From CALMFG01 sp963666035 (GTDB taxonomy: Bacteria > Bacillota > Clostridia > Christensenellales > CALMFG01), in NCBI GenBank assembly GCA_963666035.2, contig CAXXJI010000007.1:310001-374000 (forward strand): a DNA stretch of 64,000 nucleotides, read 5' to 3'. Each line of letters opens with the position of its first letter. Position 1 is the stretch's first letter. The notes under the pieces were generated by a model. That model did not search any database, was not told where the DNA came from, and saw nothing but the letters and a program-made list of their open reading frames with translations. Position numbers and translations under genes: made by a program. Of this stretch, positions 26,070-35,684 are shown piece after piece.

Positions 26070-27155
26070 ATGGAACAAGAAGCGAAAAAAGGGTTTAAAG
26101 CGGGGTTTACAAAGCTAAGCATTTTTGTTTTTGTATTATCTTCGCTTTTAGCGGCGGTTGTTCTTTATTGGATGAACGGGTATATGACTAGCGGTCGGTT
26201 TACGGAAATCCCACGAGCATACTTTATTTCCAATAATGATGATTACTCGAGTGATTTGGTTTATACACTTGCAGAAGAAAACCTTAGTGAAACCAGCGAT
26301 TACAGGATATATGTCATCGGCGGGTCATCGACACGAAGATCGTTTGTGAATGAAGCCTATACGGAACAGTGCCTTGCAGATGAATATGGCGAAGGTTATG
26401 ATTTTGTGCTACTGTCAACCAGTATGCTGATGAATTTGGAAAATCTGCTGATTGTCGATAACTTGCCCGACGATAACGGGTGTGTTGTTTTGAGTCTCAA
26501 TGTATTAAGAGCATTGATCTATAGTGAACCGGATCGGCTGCCTCTGATCAGCCATCAATATCTCGATTATATCAATCATAATCAGCTGACAAAGGAAATG
26601 GGTCTGTTTGATCAACGTGTCTATAACTATGTGGGGGGTACGTTGATTAAAAATCCGTTGACACGTTTGTTTTTGTCGCCAAAAGTCAAATGGATTTTTG
26701 CCCCCATTGGTGTGGAACAATATAATACCGATTATACGGCACGTTTTAAGGATGAAAACATTGAAAAACTGACCGATGAATATTCGGAACTCTTTTTAGG
26801 CGGTATAAACGAACAGCAAGAGGTTTTGTTTATTAATACGCTGCTTGATATCGCAAAGCTTTGTGAAGAGAAAAATCTGGACTTGCTTTTATTGGACGCG
26901 CCATTTAACGTTGATCTGTTTAAAGATAGAGAGTGTGTATTGGATGGTGAAACGAGCGCTATAACACAATACCGGATAATTCTAAAGCAGGTAGCTGATG
27001 AAACCGATGCTGAATACGCTGATTTTATTTGGGATATGGGAATAAAAGATGAGCAGTATATGGATATGATTCATTTATCGTCGTATGAAGCCAGAGCTGA
27101 TTTTACGAAGGCTTTTGTGAAAAGTCTGGGTTGCTTTTTAGATCCGAAAGAATAA
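26070..27155 (+). CDS. membrane-anchored SGNH/DltD-like acyltransferase-esterase
   Basis: 361 residues with an N-terminal membrane helix (~15-37) and an extracellular domain. YVIGGSSTRRSF (Ser86/Ser87) is a GxS nucleophile motif and DMIHLSSYEARADF carries the Asp-x-x-His pair near the C-terminus, as in SGNH and DltD/PatB-type proteins. It stands between the DltX-like gene and the MBOAT gene with gaps of 21 and 24 bases. Expected job: move an acyl group from the MBOAT/microprotein to a wall polymer outside the membrane. The exact acceptor (teichoic acid, peptidoglycan or exopolysaccharide) cannot be read here. Confidence 0.72.
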   Translation: MEQEAKKGFKAGFTKLSIFVFVLSSLLAAVVLYWMNGYMTSGRFTEIPRAYFISNNDDYSSDLVYTLAEENLSETSDYRIYVIGGSSTRRSFVNEAYTEQCLADEYGEGYDFVLLSTSMLMNLENLLIVDNLPDDNGCVVLSLNVLRALIYSEPDRLPLISHQYLDYINHNQLTKEMGLFDQRVYNYVGGTLIKNPLTRLFLSPKVKWIFAPIGVEQYNTDYTARFKDENIEKLTDEYSELFLGGINEQQEVLFINTLLDIAKLCEEKNLDLLLLDAPFNVDLFKDRECVLDGETSAITQYRIILKQVADETDAEYADFIWDMGIKDEQYMDMIHLSSYEARADFTKAFVKSLGCFLDPKE

Positions 27156-27179
27156 AAATACTTAAATTGTAGGGACACT

Positions 27180-28527
27180 ATGCAGATATTTACTGAAGCT
27201 TACATTTTAATCTCAATGATTGTATTGAGCCTTGTGCTATGGATTTTCAAGTTCCCTTATCATACAAGGATCATAATTTTATCGGTTTTTTCACTGATTA
27301 TTCTTGGGATATTGCACCCTGTGTTTATTGTTTTGGTGGCGCTTGTCATTCTTTTGATGTACGGTATCGCCACTCAATATATCCAAAAAAAATTCTCAGC
27401 AGGGGCATTTATGCTGACCGGTTTTGCTGTGATTCTCTTGGTTTTGGTGGTTGGAAAATATGGCGCAGACCTGTTGGCGGCGCTCTTTGAGACCGATACT
27501 GTTTTGGGGTTCAGTGTGCTAGTTCCTATCGGAATCAGCTACTTTGTCATTAAGATCATTCAATTCATTCTGGATGTCCGGCGCGGACTGATTCAGGAAA
27601 TCCGCTTATTTGATCTTTTAGCCTATCTGGTGTTCTTGCCCACCTTTGGCGCAGGCCCAATTGAGTCTTATCAATCATTTAAAAGCGCGTATATCAATGA
27701 ATATGGTCTGGATGATTACTTATATGGGATACGGCGGATACTAATTGGGTATTTTAAAAAACTGGTCATCACCGAAATGCTGCTGGGTACCTATATTTTT
27801 CCGGCCTATCATTTATCCTTTGCCTATGGGATACCCTGGCTGCAATCGCTGAGACTGCCGATCTATGTTATTCTTGTTTTTATCAATGCATATTATGATC
27901 TATCCGCTTATACCGATATTGCCATCGGGTTTAGCCGCCTGTTTGGGTTTAAGGTTCGTGAAAACTTCAACCATCCGTTCTGGAAGAAAAACATCAGCGA
28001 GTTTTGGAGAAGTTGGCATATGTCGCTGTCTAATTGGTGTACGACCAATGTCTATTACCCAGTATTCGGTATCACCAAGAAGGTATGGGTTGGCCTGTAT
28101 GCCAGTATGATTGTTATGGGTCTTTGGCATTACTTTAATCTTACCTGGCTGCTCTGGGCGCTGCATCATGCAACCGGTCTGGTAGCGTTTAATATGTTCA
28201 CTAAGTACAAAAAGAAGCATCCGAAAGTCAAAGCGTTTTTTAATAAAAAAAGCGTTACCTTCCTATCACACATATTTACCTTTTGGTACGTGGCACTGGG
28301 CTATGCCTTTGTCAGTGCATCTACGTGGCATGAAGGGCTGGCAAGATATGCGTACGCAATTATCGGTCCGTTTCAGACGATTTATGATTGGGGGCAGCTA
28401 CTATTTAATGCAATAGCCGGATAAGAATAAAAGCTGGTTTAAACCAATCGACAATTGTGTAGAGTGGGTGCGGGATAATACCTTATATCCAAAAGCAAAA
28501 TACTTAGGCATCGCCTTTCTTAAATAG
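27180..28527 (+). CDS. MBOAT-family membrane O-acyltransferase (AlgI/DltB type)
   Basis: The continuous frame ends at 28424 (414 residues, ...LLFNAIAG). It has about ten membrane helices, the family block FWRSWHMSLSNWCTTNVYYP, and GLWHYFNLTWLLWALHH with the conserved His. Directly after the stop another frame stays open (KSWFKPIDNCVEWVRDNTLY, ending YLGIAFLK) to 28527, just before the terminator at 28543. Removing one G from the GG at 28419-28420 joins them into 448 residues. I therefore take the true end as 28527, with 28424 as the alternative. It brings the acyl group across the membrane to its two partners upstream. Confidence 0.78.
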
Positions 28528-28542
28528 CTTAAAACTTAAATT

Positions 28543-28577
28543 AAAATGTCTCCTTGATTTAACAAGGGGCATTTTTT
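28543..28577 (+). terminator. Rho-independent terminator of the acyl-transfer operon
   Basis: Stem AAATGTCTCCTTG / CAAGGGGCATTT, loop ATTTAA, T run. The following 325 bases up to 28903 are the leader of the sugar operon. They are AT-rich, with no gene and no clear -35/-10 pair that I would call. Confidence 0.8.
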
Positions 28578-28902
28578 GTTCTTCGAGAGCAAACCCTTCC
28601 CCTGCGATAAATAATTCCTTAAAGACTATTTTTTAAAACGTCCTTATATGTTCTTGAAACAAACTCAATCTGCCATTTCACGAGGTTCTATTTTGTGCAT
28701 TTATCTTTCATATCTTTTTTCAGACTTAGAAACCCTTTAAAAAACATAGAAAAAAAAGCATATGGAACATAGTTTGTGTGCATTAATTCAAATTTGCAGC
28801 CATTCAAACCAATCAAATTTTTAATTAAAATGCAGATGGTTGTGAGAAGCGATATGAGTTTGTGCGGTATGTGCTGCGCAAAAAATATAAGGAGGAAAAG
28901 AA

Positions 28903-30039
28903 ATGAAGAAAATGACAAGAGTTCTGGTATTGGTTGTTGTCTTGATGATGACGGTTTCGATGTTTGCCGCTTGTGCAAAAGAACCTGTTGCCGTTTCTGA
29001 TGAAACAGAGCAGATGACAGACGAAACCGCAGCCGAGTCTGCAGCGGAAGGCGAAAGATTGAACATTGGTTTTATCGTGCCGACGCTGGATGCTCAATTC
29101 TGGAACAACTACAAAAGCTTTGTGGAAGAGGGAGCAAAACAGCTGGGCTGTGATGTGACCTTTGTCAACGCAGACAACAATGCCGACACCAACAACAAGC
29201 ACATTGAAGACTTGGTGTCCATGGGTGTTGATGGCCTTGTGTTTGTGCCTTACTGGGCTTCCGGAAGAAAAGCAGTTACCGACACCAATATTGCCGGTAT
29301 CCCGGTTATTGCGGCGGACTGCTTTATCGACGGTATCGAGCCTCAGGACGAATTTGAAAACTACATTGCATTTGTTGGACCGAATGATGAAGATTCCGGA
29401 TACCAGATGGCGGTAGCGTTGTTTAACAGCATTACACCGGCAGCTGACGGTAAAAAGTATGTCGGCGTCATTCAGGGAACCCCGGGAACAAGCGTTGCGA
29501 TCAACAGAGAAAAAGGTTTCGACAGAGCTTTGGCAGAAAACGCTGATGTAGAAGTGGTTGGACGCGTTAACGGCAACTTTGTAAGAGATGAATCGCAAAA
29601 AGCGATGGAAGATCTTTATCAGGCACATCCTGAAATGCAGGGTGTATGGTGTGCCAACGGCGGCACAGCCACCGGCGCGATGACTGCGATTAAAAACGCA
29701 GGCAAAGTACCGGGCGAAGATGTCATGGTGGTAGCGATGGACTTAAATCCTGAAAACGTAGATGCAGTTGCTAACGGCGAATTGTTATTTGATATCGGCG
29801 GACACTGGCTGCAGGGCGGCTTTGCACTGGTGATGATGTACGACTACTTAAACGGTTTTGACGTTCCTAAAGATAAAGCTAATGTCGTTTTGGATCTGCT
29901 TCCGCTTACCATCGACAAGATCGATCAATTCAATAAAGACTTCCCAGATGGTGTACCGGCTTATGACTTCAAAGCACACTCAAAAACATACAATCCGGAT
30001 GCAGAATCCGCATATTTCGAAATGAAATACAGCGAATAA
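28903..30039 (+). CDS. sugar ABC transporter substrate-binding lipoprotein (RbsB family)
   Basis: 378 residues. Lipobox MFAAC (Cys24), a short acidic linker, then a periplasmic-binding-protein type I fold: IGFIVPTLDAQFWNNY, LVSMGVDGLVFVPYW, GTPGTSVAINREKGFD. The start is set by AAGGAGGAAAAGAA. It binds a monosaccharide or small polyol for the importer encoded by the next two genes; the ligand is not readable. A strong hairpin after the gene probably keeps its mRNA more abundant than the rest. It leads an operon with DhaK, DhaL, a fucose-isomerase-like protein and an RpiB-like protein, so the substrate is a sugar processed by those enzymes. Confidence 0.88.
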   Translation: MKKMTRVLVLVVVLMMTVSMFAACAKEPVAVSDETEQMTDETAAESAAEGERLNIGFIVPTLDAQFWNNYKSFVEEGAKQLGCDVTFVNADNNADTNNKHIEDLVSMGVDGLVFVPYWASGRKAVTDTNIAGIPVIAADCFIDGIEPQDEFENYIAFVGPNDEDSGYQMAVALFNSITPAADGKKYVGVIQGTPGTSVAINREKGFDRALAENADVEVVGRVNGNFVRDESQKAMEDLYQAHPEMQGVWCANGGTATGAMTAIKNAGKVPGEDVMVVAMDLNPENVDAVANGELLFDIGGHWLQGGFALVMMYDYLNGFDVPKDKANVVLDLLPLTIDKIDQFNKDFPDGVPAYDFKAHSKTYNPDAESAYFEMKYSE

Positions 30040-30062
30040 TTTTCGGCAAGGAAGAACTTAAC

Positions 30063-30095
30063 GAAAGCAGAGGCGAAGACTTCGCTTCTGCTTTC
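30063..30095 (+). other. intercistronic hairpin after the substrate-binding protein gene
   Basis: 16-base arms GAAAGCAGAGGCGAAG / CTTCGCTTCTGCTTTC with one G-U pair and no T run. Such hairpins behind binding-protein genes usually block 3' decay and give higher levels of the first gene. Confidence 0.65.
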
Positions 30096-30117
30096 AAAAA
30101 CAAAAAGGAAAAATGTT

Positions 30118-31599
30118 ATGGAATTAATTGCGAGACAGATAAATAAACGATTCGGAGCAACGGTGGCACTGAAGGATGCCGGACTTAAACTGAAATGTGG
30201 TCAGGTACATGCGCTGGTTGGGGAAAACGGGGCAGGTAAATCCACATTGTTTAAGGTCATATCGGCTGTTCACCAGAAAGACAGCGGAGAGGTGCTGCTG
30301 GATGGGAAGGTGTTTAAACCTGCTAATCTGCTGGACTCATCAAAAAGCGGTGTGGCGCTGGTGTTTCAAGAGAGCACGGTCGATCCGTATGTCTCAATCA
30401 GCGAGAACATCTTTATCGACCGGCTGAGAGAATTTAAAAACAAGCTTGGAATCATCAACTGGAAACGTTTGAAAGCCGAAGCGCAGAGCATTCTTGACAC
30501 CATGGAAGCGGGCATTAGTGTGGATGATAACATCTGGGACTTGGATTTGGGGCAGTGGAAGATTATCGAGATTGCAAGAGCGCTGTCATATCACCCGCAG
30601 GTTTTATTGCTTGATGAATCCACTGCTTTTTTAAACACCAAGGAGGTCGAATCGTTTCTTTATGTGGTAAACAAGCTGAAAACCCAAGGGCTGGCGATTG
30701 GCTTTGTATCTCATCATCTTAACGAAGTATTTAAAATTGCCGATGTCATCACCGTGATGCGTGACGGAGAAGTGATCGTTGAGTTCAATATCGGCGACGT
30801 CACCTCAGACCAGATTGAAGCCGCGATGGTCGGCAGAGAGATTGGCGGGACGATATATCCGGAAAGGCGCAAGCAAAACGCAAGGCCCGAAGTGCTGTCG
30901 ATCGAAAATGTGTCGATTAAAAACAAGCTGAATACGGTTAATTTTAAGCTGTATGAAGGTGAAGTTTTGGGAATCGGCGGGTTGAAGGGGGCCGGCGGCG
31001 AGGAGATCCTTCGCATGCTGTACGGCGATTTAAAGCCGGATGCAGGTAAGATTACTTTGTTTGAAAAAACCTATGTTCCGGTCAGCGTCAATGATGCACT
31101 GGGGCGAAAAATCGCCATGGTGCCGGGTGAGAGAACATTGGAAGGATTAATTACAGAGTTTAGTATATCGGATAATCTGATCATGGCATCCATGCCGCGA
31201 AAAGGACTTTTGCGCGATAAAAAATCGGAGGCGAAGACAACTGAGAAATACGTTGAGAAGCTCTTGATAAAAACCAACAATCCGCAGCTGCGGGCAAATT
31301 CGCTTTCGGGCGGGAATATGCAAAAAGTGGTCATCGGGAAATTCCTGGCGACACATCCGAAAGTGTTCCTGCTGAACAATCCTACACGCGGTATTGACAT
31401 TAATGCGCGGCAGGAGATTTATGCTCTCATCGATGGGTTGGTGCGAGAGGGGCTTTCGGTCATTCTGCTCAGTGAGGATTTGCTGGAGCTGATCGGCATG
31501 AGCGATCGGATTATGATCATGAAGAATAAGAAGATAAATAAGATATTTAAGCGTGATGAGAACCCGCAAGAAGAGGATATCATCTGCTACATGATATAA
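30118..31599 (+). CDS. sugar ABC transporter ATP-binding protein (RbsA type, two NBDs)
   Basis: 493 residues, the usual size for two fused nucleotide-binding domains. First half: Walker A GENGAGKST (~35-43), an altered signature LDLGQWKIIEIARAL, Walker B VLLLDESTAF. Second half: degenerate P loop GLKGAGGEE (no Lys), signature LSGGNMQKVV and FLLNNPTRGID. One catalytic and one degenerate site is normal for the RbsA/MglA class. Drives import of the ligand caught by the 28903 lipoprotein through the 31622 permease. Confidence 0.92.
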   Translation: MELIARQINKRFGATVALKDAGLKLKCGQVHALVGENGAGKSTLFKVISAVHQKDSGEVLLDGKVFKPANLLDSSKSGVALVFQESTVDPYVSISENIFIDRLREFKNKLGIINWKRLKAEAQSILDTMEAGISVDDNIWDLDLGQWKIIEIARALSYHPQVLLLDESTAFLNTKEVESFLYVVNKLKTQGLAIGFVSHHLNEVFKIADVITVMRDGEVIVEFNIGDVTSDQIEAAMVGREIGGTIYPERRKQNARPEVLSIENVSIKNKLNTVNFKLYEGEVLGIGGLKGAGGEEILRMLYGDLKPDAGKITLFEKTYVPVSVNDALGRKIAMVPGERTLEGLITEFSISDNLIMASMPRKGLLRDKKSEAKTTEKYVEKLLIKTNNPQLRANSLSGGNMQKVVIGKFLATHPKVFLLNNPTRGIDINARQEIYALIDGLVREGLSVILLSEDLLELIGMSDRIMIMKNKKINKIFKRDENPQEEDIICYMI

Positions 31600-31621
31600 G
31601 TCAAAGTTTGAGGAGAAAAAA

Positions 31622-32572
31622 ATGAAAACAACGGAATTCTTTAAGGGGTTTAGTATAAAAAAATACTTTCCCATTTTGATGCTGATATCACTGATACTTT
31701 TATTCAGTTTGCTCCAATCGCGATTCTTCACTTTTTCAAATGCGATGGTGATTTTGCAGCAGATGGTAGTACCGCTGATTGCGGCGCTGGGCATGACTTT
31801 TGTGGTCATCGGCGGATCGATCGATCTGTCAGTCGGATCAATTGTGGCGCTGAGCGCGCTGGCGACAGCCAAGATGGTGCCGAGCATGGGGCTTTTTGCA
31901 ATCATTCCCGCATTGATCGTTGGATTGGCATGCGGCCTGTTAAATGGTGTGATATTTGCTAAAGGCAAGGTACCGTCCTTCATCGTTACGATGGGAACCA
32001 TGGTCGCTTTTCGCGGCGTGGTACTGCTGGTGACCAAAGGCGCTCCGGTGGAGATCACCAATAAACTGTTCTTAAAAGTATTTGCGGGCAGAAGCTTTGG
32101 GGTGGCGAATTCGGTGATGTTTGCGGTGTTGATTGTCGCGGTGGTTTATGTGGTGTTCAACAATTTCTCGTTTGGGCGGGAGATTAGGGCTATCGGCGGC
32201 GGCGAGCGGGTGGCTCAGCTGACCGGAATTCGGGTTGACAGAGCAAAGATTATCGTCTTCTCGCTTTGCGGACTGCTGTGCGGACTGGCTGGCATGTTCC
32301 AGGCGGCCAGAGTGTATGCGGCAACACCTACGATGGGTGAAGGTATGGAGATGGATGTGATCGCCTCGGTTGTGGTCGGAGGCACCCCGCTTTCGGGTGG
32401 CGTCGGTAGTATTCAGGGCACCATCCTCGGTACGATGATTATCGCCGTCCTGAGTAACGGGATGAACATGATCGGCCTTGCGCCGGAAGTTCAGTATATT
32501 GCAAAAGGTCTGGTATTGATCGTTGCCGTATTTATGACAATCGATAGAGAAAAAATCGGCATTATCAAATAA
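31622..32572 (+). CDS. sugar ABC transporter permease (RbsC family)
   Basis: 316 residues, about nine membrane helices; typical blocks GMTFVVIGGSIDLSVGSIVAL, GVIFAKGKVPSFIVTMGTM and IASVVVGGTPLSGGVGSI. Starts 22 bases after the ATPase gene. Forms the membrane channel of the importer. One permease gene is enough, as a homodimer. Confidence 0.92.
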   Translation: MKTTEFFKGFSIKKYFPILMLISLILLFSLLQSRFFTFSNAMVILQQMVVPLIAALGMTFVVIGGSIDLSVGSIVALSALATAKMVPSMGLFAIIPALIVGLACGLLNGVIFAKGKVPSFIVTMGTMVAFRGVVLLVTKGAPVEITNKLFLKVFAGRSFGVANSVMFAVLIVAVVYVVFNNFSFGREIRAIGGGERVAQLTGIRVDRAKIIVFSLCGLLCGLAGMFQAARVYAATPTMGEGMEMDVIASVVVGGTPLSGGVGSIQGTILGTMIIAVLSNGMNMIGLAPEVQYIAKGLVLIVAVFMTIDREKIGIIK

Positions 32573-32585
32573 AAGGAGAAAAGCA

Positions 32586-33584
32586 ATGCAGAGAATATTC
32601 AATCAACCCGATATGGTTGTGGAGGATATGCTGAAGGGTTTTTTAAAAGCGCATCAGAATATCGTAGCACCCACTGAAAATGACCGGGTTATCAAGTATA
32701 AAAACGCTCCGATAAAAGATAAGGTAGGCATCATCACAGGCGGCGGTTCCGGGCACAAACCAGCTTTTATCGGATATGCAGGGAAAGGCATGGTTGATGC
32801 TGTCGCTGTCGGCGAGATATTTTCATCGCCCACAGCCAACGCGTTCTATCATGCGATCAAAACAGCGGATGGGGGCCGCGGAGTGGCCTGCCTGTATGGG
32901 AACTACGCCGGAGACAACATGAATATGAAAATGGCGATGGAACTGGCGGAAGAAGACGGAATTGAGGTTAAAGCCGTGGTGGCAAACGATGATGCGGCTT
33001 CTGCTCCTAAGAATGAACTGGATAAGCGGCGCGGCGTTGCGGGTGAAGTTCTGATGTGGAAAACCGCAGGTGCAAAAGCTGATCAGGGAGCATCGCTCGA
33101 CGAAGTCATTGCCGTGGCGCAAAAAACGATTAGCCAAACAAGAAGTGTCGGCATTGGTCTGTCATCATGCACGATTCCGGCGGTAGGGAAACCCAATTTT
33201 CACATTGAGGCCGGAACAATGGAGGTTGGCATTGGACATCACGGCGAACCAGGGATCGAAATTTCAGCATTGAAATCTGCAAACGAGATAGCGGCGATGA
33301 TGACCCAGATCATCGTGGACGATCTACCCTTTAAGCGCGGCGATGACGTGGTTGTACTGATCTCAGGCTTGGGCGCAACCCCAGTGATGGAGCTTTATAT
33401 CGTGTATGACGAAGTGGAGCGATTGTTGAAAGAAAGCGGCATTCACGTATATCGGCCGTATGTGGGAAACTACTTTACGTCACTGGAAATGCAGGGTGTG
33501 ACATTAACCGTTCTGAAGCTGGACGATGAACTGAAAGAACTGATCGATGCACCGGCTCAAACGATGGGTTTGACGCAGTTTTAA
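32586..33584 (+). CDS. dhaK: dihydroxyacetone-kinase-type subunit K (keto-sugar-binding)
   Basis: 332 residues. GGGSGHKPAFIGYAGKGM, GNYAGDNMNMKMA and GIGHHGEPGIEI are the DhaK hallmarks. His218 lies where the E. coli enzyme forms a covalent hemiaminal with its keto substrate. With DhaL (next gene, 11 bases on) it phosphorylates short ketoses. No DhaM phosphotransfer subunit is in view, so ATP or an unlinked PTS protein must be the donor. Members of this family also act on erythrulose and other C4-C5 ketoses. The isomerases downstream make a larger keto-sugar than dihydroxyacetone likely here. Confidence 0.88.
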   Translation: MQRIFNQPDMVVEDMLKGFLKAHQNIVAPTENDRVIKYKNAPIKDKVGIITGGGSGHKPAFIGYAGKGMVDAVAVGEIFSSPTANAFYHAIKTADGGRGVACLYGNYAGDNMNMKMAMELAEEDGIEVKAVVANDDAASAPKNELDKRRGVAGEVLMWKTAGAKADQGASLDEVIAVAQKTISQTRSVGIGLSSCTIPAVGKPNFHIEAGTMEVGIGHHGEPGIEISALKSANEIAAMMTQIIVDDLPFKRGDDVVVLISGLGATPVMELYIVYDEVERLLKESGIHVYRPYVGNYFTSLEMQGVTLTVLKLDDELKELIDAPAQTMGLTQF

Positions 33585-33595
33585 GGGGGATAGAC

Positions 33596-34234
33596 ATGGA
33601 ATCTTTTAAGAATAGCGAAGCAACGGGTGTGGTGCTGGACCTCATCAAGACCATCCAGAAGAACAAGGACTATTTAAGCGAAGTGGATGGCGCAATTGGT
33701 GATGGAGATCACGGCACCAACATGAACAAAGGATTTACGCTGTGTGAGACAAGACTGAATGGCGAAGCCACAGGGCTGTCTAAAGCGCTCAGCACTCTAG
33801 GACGCGTTCTTTTGATGGAGATCGGCGGCAGCATGGGGCCTCTGTACGGAAAGTTTTTTATGGCCATGGGGAAAGCTTCTGAAAACGCAGAAGCAATTGA
33901 TGCAGACACTTTTCTTGCGATGTTGAAGCAAGCACTGGAGGGCGTGATGACCATCGGCAATGCTAAACTTGGGGATAAAACACTGCTTGATTGTCTGATT
34001 CCGGCGGTGGAAGCGTTTGAAGCGGCCAAAACAGAGGACAAGTCATTTGTCGCAGCTTTGGAAGCGATGAAAGCAGCGGCCGAGGCAGGGAAGAATGAAA
34101 CCAAAAACATGGTGGCAAAAGTAGGCAGAGCCGCAAGGCTGGGTGAACGCTCACGCGGCGTGTTGGACGCAGGCGCTTCATCCTGCTGTATGATACTGAC
34201 ATCCATGGCGGACAGCATGACCAAATTAATGTAA
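33596..34234 (+). CDS. dhaL: dihydroxyacetone-kinase-type subunit L (nucleotide-binding)
   Basis: 212 residues, all-helical DhaL barrel. The AIGDGDHGTNMNKGF block carries the magnesium-binding Asp residues, and GGSMGPLYGKFFMAMGK binds the nucleotide; GERSRGVLDAGA is near the end. Works with the DhaK protein upstream. Split K and L without M resembles the kinase pairs of tetrose and polyol pathways. Confidence 0.88.
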   Translation: MESFKNSEATGVVLDLIKTIQKNKDYLSEVDGAIGDGDHGTNMNKGFTLCETRLNGEATGLSKALSTLGRVLLMEIGGSMGPLYGKFFMAMGKASENAEAIDADTFLAMLKQALEGVMTIGNAKLGDKTLLDCLIPAVEAFEAAKTEDKSFVAALEAMKAAAEAGKNETKNMVAKVGRAARLGERSRGVLDAGASSCCMILTSMADSMTKLM

Positions 34235-34247
34235 AGGAGAAACAAAG

Positions 34248-35663
34248 ATGAGTAAACCGATTTTGGGATTGATTGGATTTTCGGACGGGGATCCGGAGGT
34301 TCATGAACAGTTAAAAGACATTGTGCAGGCGCAACTGGATGCCATTGAAGCGGCCCTAAAGCAAGACGACAGTGTTGAAGTGGTAGTGGCCGATGGTTTG
34401 GTGGCCAGCGTGAAGGACGCAAAAGAGCAGGCGGAAGCTTTGAAGTGTAAAGGCGTCGATGCAACTTTGTTCTCTTATGGTGTTTTCAGTTTCCCGAATT
34501 TCTCGGCTATTGCCGCAAAAAACGGCAAAGGCCCGTTTCTGCTGGCGGCCAACTTAAATCCGGATTGGCCGGGTATGGTTTCCATGCTGGCGGCCGGCGG
34601 TGCGTTGAATCACTTGGGAATCGATCATTTCCGTGTAGCGGGAGATGTGAATGATAAAGAAGTATTAAAGAAAATTGTTGAATTTGCGAAATGCGCCAAA
34701 GTGGTATCTCGCCTGAACGGCCAAAAATATGGTCTGATCGGAGGCAGAAGCCTTGGTATGTACAGTGCGACGGTCAGCATGCAGGATTGGCAGGAACGCT
34801 TCGGTATTGATGTCGATCATATGGATCAATCTGAGATTGTGCGTATCGCTGAAACGATTCCGGAAGCACAGGTGGAAAAAGGTTTTAAGTGGCTGACCGA
34901 AAACGTCGGCAGTATCGAATACGACGGTGACAGATTGACCGAAGAAAAGCTAAAAACGCAGATTCGGCATTATGAGGCAACCAAGCAGATCATTAAGGAG
35001 AATGACTACGACTTTGTCGGGGTAAAGTGCCACTATGAAATGAGCCGGCACCATTGCACTCAGTGCTTAAGCGCGGCATTCATCAATGACCCTTACGATT
35101 GGGACGGCCCTAAAGAGCCGGTGGTGTTTGCTTGCGAAGCGGATTCGGATGCCGGCTTGACCATGCAGATTTTAAAATTGCTGACGGATGATCCGGTGAT
35201 TTTCATGGACGTGCGTCATTATGATAAGGATTATGATGTGATGGTTTTCTGTAACTGCGGATCGCAGTCCACTTACTATGCAGGAAAGAGCAAGGATGAC
35301 CCCAAAGAAAATCTGAAAAACGTGACGCTGTATCCTTGCCTTGAGATCTATGCGGGCGGCGGCTGCCATGTCAACTGCATGACCCAATCGGGCCAAGCCA
35401 CGATTGCGCGTCTTAACCGTACCAAAGGCGAATACCGAATGACGATCATACCGACTGAATTTGTGGAGCTGCCCAAGGAAAAAATGGCGGAGACCACCAA
35501 AGAATGGCCGCATGTATTTGCGAAATTGCCATTTGAACATCAGATTTTCCTTGATCGTTTTGATGCGAATCATTGCCATGCGGTCTATGGCGATCATGTG
35601 GAATCTTTAAAAACCATATGTAAGATGCTCGGAATTAAGGCTGAAATTCTGGGAGAAGACTAG
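34248..35663 (+). CDS. L-fucose/L-arabinose isomerase family protein
   Basis: 471 residues, shorter than FucI (about 590) and typical of an uncharacterised subfamily. Alternating alpha/beta blocks VDATLFSYGVFSFPNF, GLIGGRSLGMYSA and YDFVGVKCHYEMSRHHCTQC, followed by VFACEADSDAGLTMQILKLL and VTLYPCLEIYAGGGCH in the C-terminal metal-binding part. Family members interconvert aldoses and ketoses with a divalent metal. Placed between the keto-sugar kinase subunits and the RpiB-like gene, it should convert the imported aldose to the ketose that DhaKL phosphorylates. Substrate unknown. Confidence 0.8.
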   Translation: MSKPILGLIGFSDGDPEVHEQLKDIVQAQLDAIEAALKQDDSVEVVVADGLVASVKDAKEQAEALKCKGVDATLFSYGVFSFPNFSAIAAKNGKGPFLLAANLNPDWPGMVSMLAAGGALNHLGIDHFRVAGDVNDKEVLKKIVEFAKCAKVVSRLNGQKYGLIGGRSLGMYSATVSMQDWQERFGIDVDHMDQSEIVRIAETIPEAQVEKGFKWLTENVGSIEYDGDRLTEEKLKTQIRHYEATKQIIKENDYDFVGVKCHYEMSRHHCTQCLSAAFINDPYDWDGPKEPVVFACEADSDAGLTMQILKLLTDDPVIFMDVRHYDKDYDVMVFCNCGSQSTYYAGKSKDDPKENLKNVTLYPCLEIYAGGGCHVNCMTQSGQATIARLNRTKGEYRMTIIPTEFVELPKEKMAETTKEWPHVFAKLPFEHQIFLDRFDANHCHAVYGDHVESLKTICKMLGIKAEILGED

Positions 35664-35684
35664 AACACGTGAATGGAGACAAAG

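Noticed and set aside
28825..29628. Minus-strand ORF of 267 codons over the substrate-binding protein gene
   Set aside because: The plus strand encodes a clear RbsB-type protein with lipobox and ribosome site; the antisense frame is low-complexity His/Phe/Cys-rich.
31147..32061. Minus-strand ORF of 304 codons across ATPase and permease genes
   Set aside because: It spans two well-supported plus-strand genes and has no domain.
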